Below the pieces are notes generated by a model, which saw nothing but the letters and a program-made list of their open reading frames with translations, was not told the origin of the DNA and ran no database searches. From Allium sativum (taxonomy: Eukaryota; Streptophyta; Magnoliopsida; Asparagales; Amaryllidaceae), in assembly GCA_030737875.1 (NCBI GenBank), contig CM060910.1, positions 635,921,303 to 635,985,302 on the forward strand: DNA of 64,000 nt, in the 5' to 3' direction. The position numbers were made by a program, and so were the translations under genes. This document shows positions 60,927 to 64,000 of this stretch, piece after piece (positions within the stretch are counted from its first letter, which is position 1; the number at the start of each line of letters is the position of its first letter).

Positions 60927-62151
60927 TGTTTGCGAATGAATTATGCAATTGTAAACAACTGTAAAATTCGTTCGTCTTTCCTAAACAACAAGGATCGTTG
61001 TAGAGGGTGTCGAACTCTAGGACCAAATTATTTTATTAATAAATCCAGTCAAGTTATCCCTAACTTTTGATTGGTTGAAAACAAAGAAAATAGCAGAAAT
61101 TAAATAAAAAGAGAGTTTTAACAATAAGTGAAAGCAATTAGGGGATAATGACATAGATCAGATTCATAATCATCAACAGCCAAAAGATTAACGAGATCTA
61201 ATACATGTTTCTGTCACAAACATGAATCAACGATAATAGGTTTTTAGAAACAAATATGTAAATAACGACAAGCATAGCCTATGCAGGAGCTCAGCACTAC
61301 AACCATAGGCTATCAGGACAGATTCACTATTTTATTTCTAAAACCCTAAATATTAAATCTAAATCTGATAAGTGTTAGATTGAACTCGAATATACCATGT
61401 GAAGGAGCACAGCTCTTAAACGACACATGGTATGAAGGTTCAGATCTAACCCTTAATTCAGATCCAGATCTACATGTATACAGTCCTCATCTTTTGGCTA
61501 TGTGATTCATATTGAATCATACTATCAGCGTCATCACCCCCTAATCAAAGGGGATTAGCTAGACATAGCTAAAGAAGAAGAAAAACAGAAATTAAATAAC
61601 AAGAACATAAATAAAACTAAAACTAAATAGAAAAGAGGAAGAAGAATGATTTTATTCCAAGAAGAGAATTACAGAATAAAACCCAATGTGTTTTACAATG
61701 AATGAGATACAAGGTATTTATAGCTGATATGACAAAGGCTAGCTAGCTAATTACATAATGTGGGACTAAAGAAATAACCCAAATAACACATAAGCCAGTG
61801 TGAACGCAACTTTAGAGTGAGTGGTTTAGCAAATAGGCTAGTGTGAACGCAACATGAGTAAGAGGCCTTCCAAATGAGCTAATGTGAATGCAGTTTGAGT
61901 CTTTATTGAGCCAAATCTCCTTAACTGAAATATAATTGCAACCGTTCTTCAAGCTTTAGACTCTTCAAGCTTTAGCAATTTTAAACTTCACTCTTTTTAA
62001 GCAAATTCTTCATGCTTTATCCCTCAAATGCTCTAAACCATGCTTCTTGTCAATAATCTGAAAACACAGCTATAAATACACAATATCAATTATTTAAAAG
62101 ATAAAATAAGATAAATATGCGGATAAAATATACACATTTACGTGTATATCA
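60927..62151 (-). repeat. 5' LTR of the Athila element
   Basis: 1225 bp, identical in length to the other LTR, with seven substitutions. Minus-strand start TGATATACACGTAAATG. Confidence 0.95.
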
Positions 62152-62156
62152 CTAGT

Positions 62157-62430
62157 TAACATGTTAATTTGGCTAAGTGTATAAACTTTACTTAACCCCA
62201 CCTTCTAGTCTAGTTAACATGTTAATTTGGATAAGTGTTTTCTTAGTTACTTAACCCCTACAAATCTTGTCTTGTTACGATGTTAAGTTTGGTTAAGTGT
62301 TCCTATGGACTTAACCCTCCCATTCTAGCTTAACTGTGTTAAGTATCAGTATGAACCTAACCCCACCCATCGGTTTAGTTATCATGTTGAATTGGTTAAG
62401 TGTCTTAGTTAACTTAACCCTACCATTCTT
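62157..62430. repeat. About 58-bp inverted-repeat minisatellite, right half
   Basis: Five further units. Left arms are GGCTAAGT, GGATAAGT, GGTTAAGT, a degenerate one, and GGTTAAGT; most right arms are exact ACTTAACC. The spacer TCTAGTCTAGTTAACATGTT is shared with the unit left of the Athila insertion. Confidence 0.88.
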
Positions 62431-64000
62431 GTTCTAGCCTTAACTAAATAAATTAAAGCCGCGACCACTCACATTAGACAGATATTGTTGCGATTACTGG
62501 ATGTGCCGGTTGGCTCCAGGCAGATTTACATCGCAACTCAGTCTAACCTCGGGTTAGGCATATTCGTGTTCCCTAAGTTCAAAGGGTTTTGATAAATTTT
62601 CAAATCAGGTTTTGAAAGCAACCATCCCGTCCGTCGGATTAGTTAGGGATAGCCAGGGAGAGCAGGAAACTTGTATTTTCCAAACCCAAGCCTAGACACT
62701 ATCCTCTCTGTCACCCTAGGACTTTTTGGTGTGTTATTAAAAGATATGTCGTTAATAAACCTTTAATTTGTCTAAATTTACATTTTCTCATTTAGGACAA
62801 ATTCTATAAGTAAATTATTCCTAATTTACTTATTTCATAATTACTCTTTTAATGTAAATTGTCAACATTTATTATTATGGCCCATTTTCCCCTCTATATC
62901 ATATTTATGCTTTTTGGTATGTAAACTATACCAAATTGAGTGTCACTAACCATGATTTTGCTAAACATGACAATTACTCACAATTATGGCCAATTTCAAA
63001 TTTATGCCAATATACTTATTATGCCAAATTAGCTAATCCAATTCTGATTTAACATCCTAATTACAGTTCATGTCAAACTAGACTTATTATTCTAGTTCAC
63101 AGTTCATGTAAATGCTAGATTTACAAGTCAATACTAGATTCAAATTACACATCCTATAATTCATGTCAAATTTATCCAATTTGCATTTTTATAAACATGC
63201 CATAATACATGTTCCCAATTTATGCCAATTTCCAAGTTTAGTTAATTTCATGTTTTTCCCAAAACGTATTCCCATTGTTCGTAAAATCGTGATTCAACAT
63301 AGATTATAAATAAATCTAGATTCGTGGATAAAAGGGGAATGAACCAAAATGCCATGAAAGAATAGATACAATAACTGGCATAAGATGATAATTCACAGGC
63401 ATATAGATCTGGTAATATTACGAAATGAAAGGGGTTGAATAGTATAGGTTCAAAAACATGGGTAGACCTATCTTAATAGGTAAATTCCCAAGACCAAGAT
63501 CCAAGGATAACTGGAAATAGAAAGTCAAGCCTAGATCCAATATAATGCCAGTTTGGGGTACAACATGGTTTTGTAACTACACTGTCATGGGCATAAATAA
63601 TAACCTTATATCCATAGTCATAGGCAATAAATCCTCACAGTTAATGAATCACAGTCATAGGCGATGTTCATAGTCAAAGGAAAATAATTCTCACAGTCAT
63701 GAGTCACTATCATAGGCAATGTTCATAGTCAAAGAGGCATATGGTTTTAAGGTCCATAGTTTCATAGTCACAGTCTTATTGGTCATCGAATCATAACAGT
63801 TCTTAATTAGGTCCAAAGATATAAGCACTGATTCGAACAGAAAGATTTGGCATATTCTTTTATTCCTTTAATTTCATGTCATGAATAGAGAAAACGTTCA
63901 AATCTAAAAAGTAACCGACTTACAGAGATTATATTAGATTCGTAGAAAAACAGTCGTTGAAGTCGTTTGAATCTTCACTTGAATCCTAGCTTGTTTTGAA
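62157..64000 (-). mobile_element. LTR S, right part (runs off the window)
   Basis: Resumes the GGTTAAGT/ACTTAACC array (62157-62430), then a unique stretch, then from about 62780 an AT-rich segment with repeated TTTATGCCAA / CATGCCATAA phrases matching the inverse of V 22390-22680. Repeated CATAGTCA(T/A)AGG phrases occur at about 63615-63770. No coding domain. The S LTR start is not reached. Confidence 0.65.

Larger units (their letters stand above)
50104..62151 (-). mobile_element. Athila-type Ty3/gypsy LTR retrotransposon, 12,048 bp
   Basis: Complete element: TSD CTAGT on both sides (50099-50103 and 62152-62156), two 1225-bp LTRs, a tRNA-Asp primer-binding site, gag, protease, RT, RNase H, integrase and polypurine tract, all on the minus strand. 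I count 7 substitutions and no indels between LTRs (99.4% identity), so it is young: at commonly used plant rates, a few hundred thousand years. The tRNA-Asp primer site, DLGAS protease, FMDDF reverse transcriptase and lack of a chromodomain all point to the Athila branch. Three in-frame stops break the coding frame. No envelope-like frame is present. Confidence 0.95.

Noticed and set aside
1..64000. CRISPR arrays, bacterial operons, tRNA or rRNA genes
   Set aside because: The regular short repeats are degenerate LTR tandem arrays without unique equal-length spacers. The tRNA-like matches are retroelement primer-binding sites. Nothing bacterial is visible.

Overview
This is plant nuclear DNA made almost entirely of nested LTR retrotransposons. 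I see no host protein-coding gene, tRNA or rRNA. The evidence is primer-binding sites complementary to plant initiator tRNA-Met and tRNA-Asp, polypurine tracts, Ty3/gypsy Gag-Pol domains of the Athila type, TG...CA LTR ends with 5-bp target duplications, and a hAT-like MITE. The density and multi-kilobase LTRs suggest a repeat-rich angiosperm, probably a eudicot; I cannot name the species. All family labels (Q to Z) are mine.

Layout of 1-41661. A minus-strand element Y has a left LTR running off the window (to 5925), a ~1.2-kb internal region and a 6.1-kb right LTR (35571-41661). Plus-strand element X (5990-34417) lies inside Y's internal region: 5' LTR 5990-26439, internal 26440-27942, 3' LTR 27943-34417. 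X and Y belong to one family of very long LTRs (~5.9-6.1 kb) with almost no internal sequence. X's 5' LTR is split by Z (9870-24391), apparently a ~5.2-kb solo LTR, which itself contains two more solo LTRs, W (11496-18174, TSD TATAG) and V (21113-23764, TSD GTAAT). X's 3' LTR carries a 531-bp hAT-like MITE (29355-29885). Y's left LTR is interrupted by another LTR, Q (1-2137), and by a 2.56-kb recent copy (2529-5088) of the X/Z junction (8579-11116).

Layout of 41662-64000. An unassigned AT-rich stretch and a decayed copia-like pair (about 43670-45953) are followed by LTR T (from 46235), a small LTR R (47317-48053, TSD GTAAC) and LTR S (48054 to beyond the window). S is split by the youngest element, a complete 12,048-bp Athila-type Ty3/gypsy element on the minus strand (50104-62151, TSD CTAGT, LTRs 99.4% identical). 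Its gag, protease, reverse transcriptase, RNase H and integrase lie in one frame broken by only three stop codons.

Most notable patterns: (1) divergent LTR families share short inverted-repeat modules in the same order, one of them a constant ~0.4-0.5 kb from the LTR 3' end and another overlapping a consensus 5' splice site; (2) a duplicated segment crosses an insertion junction and ends in apparently templated filler; (3) an array of ~58-bp units, each an inverted repeat GGTTAAGT...ACTTAACC, was the landing site of the Athila element; (4) a non-coding retrotransposon family consists almost only of LTR.
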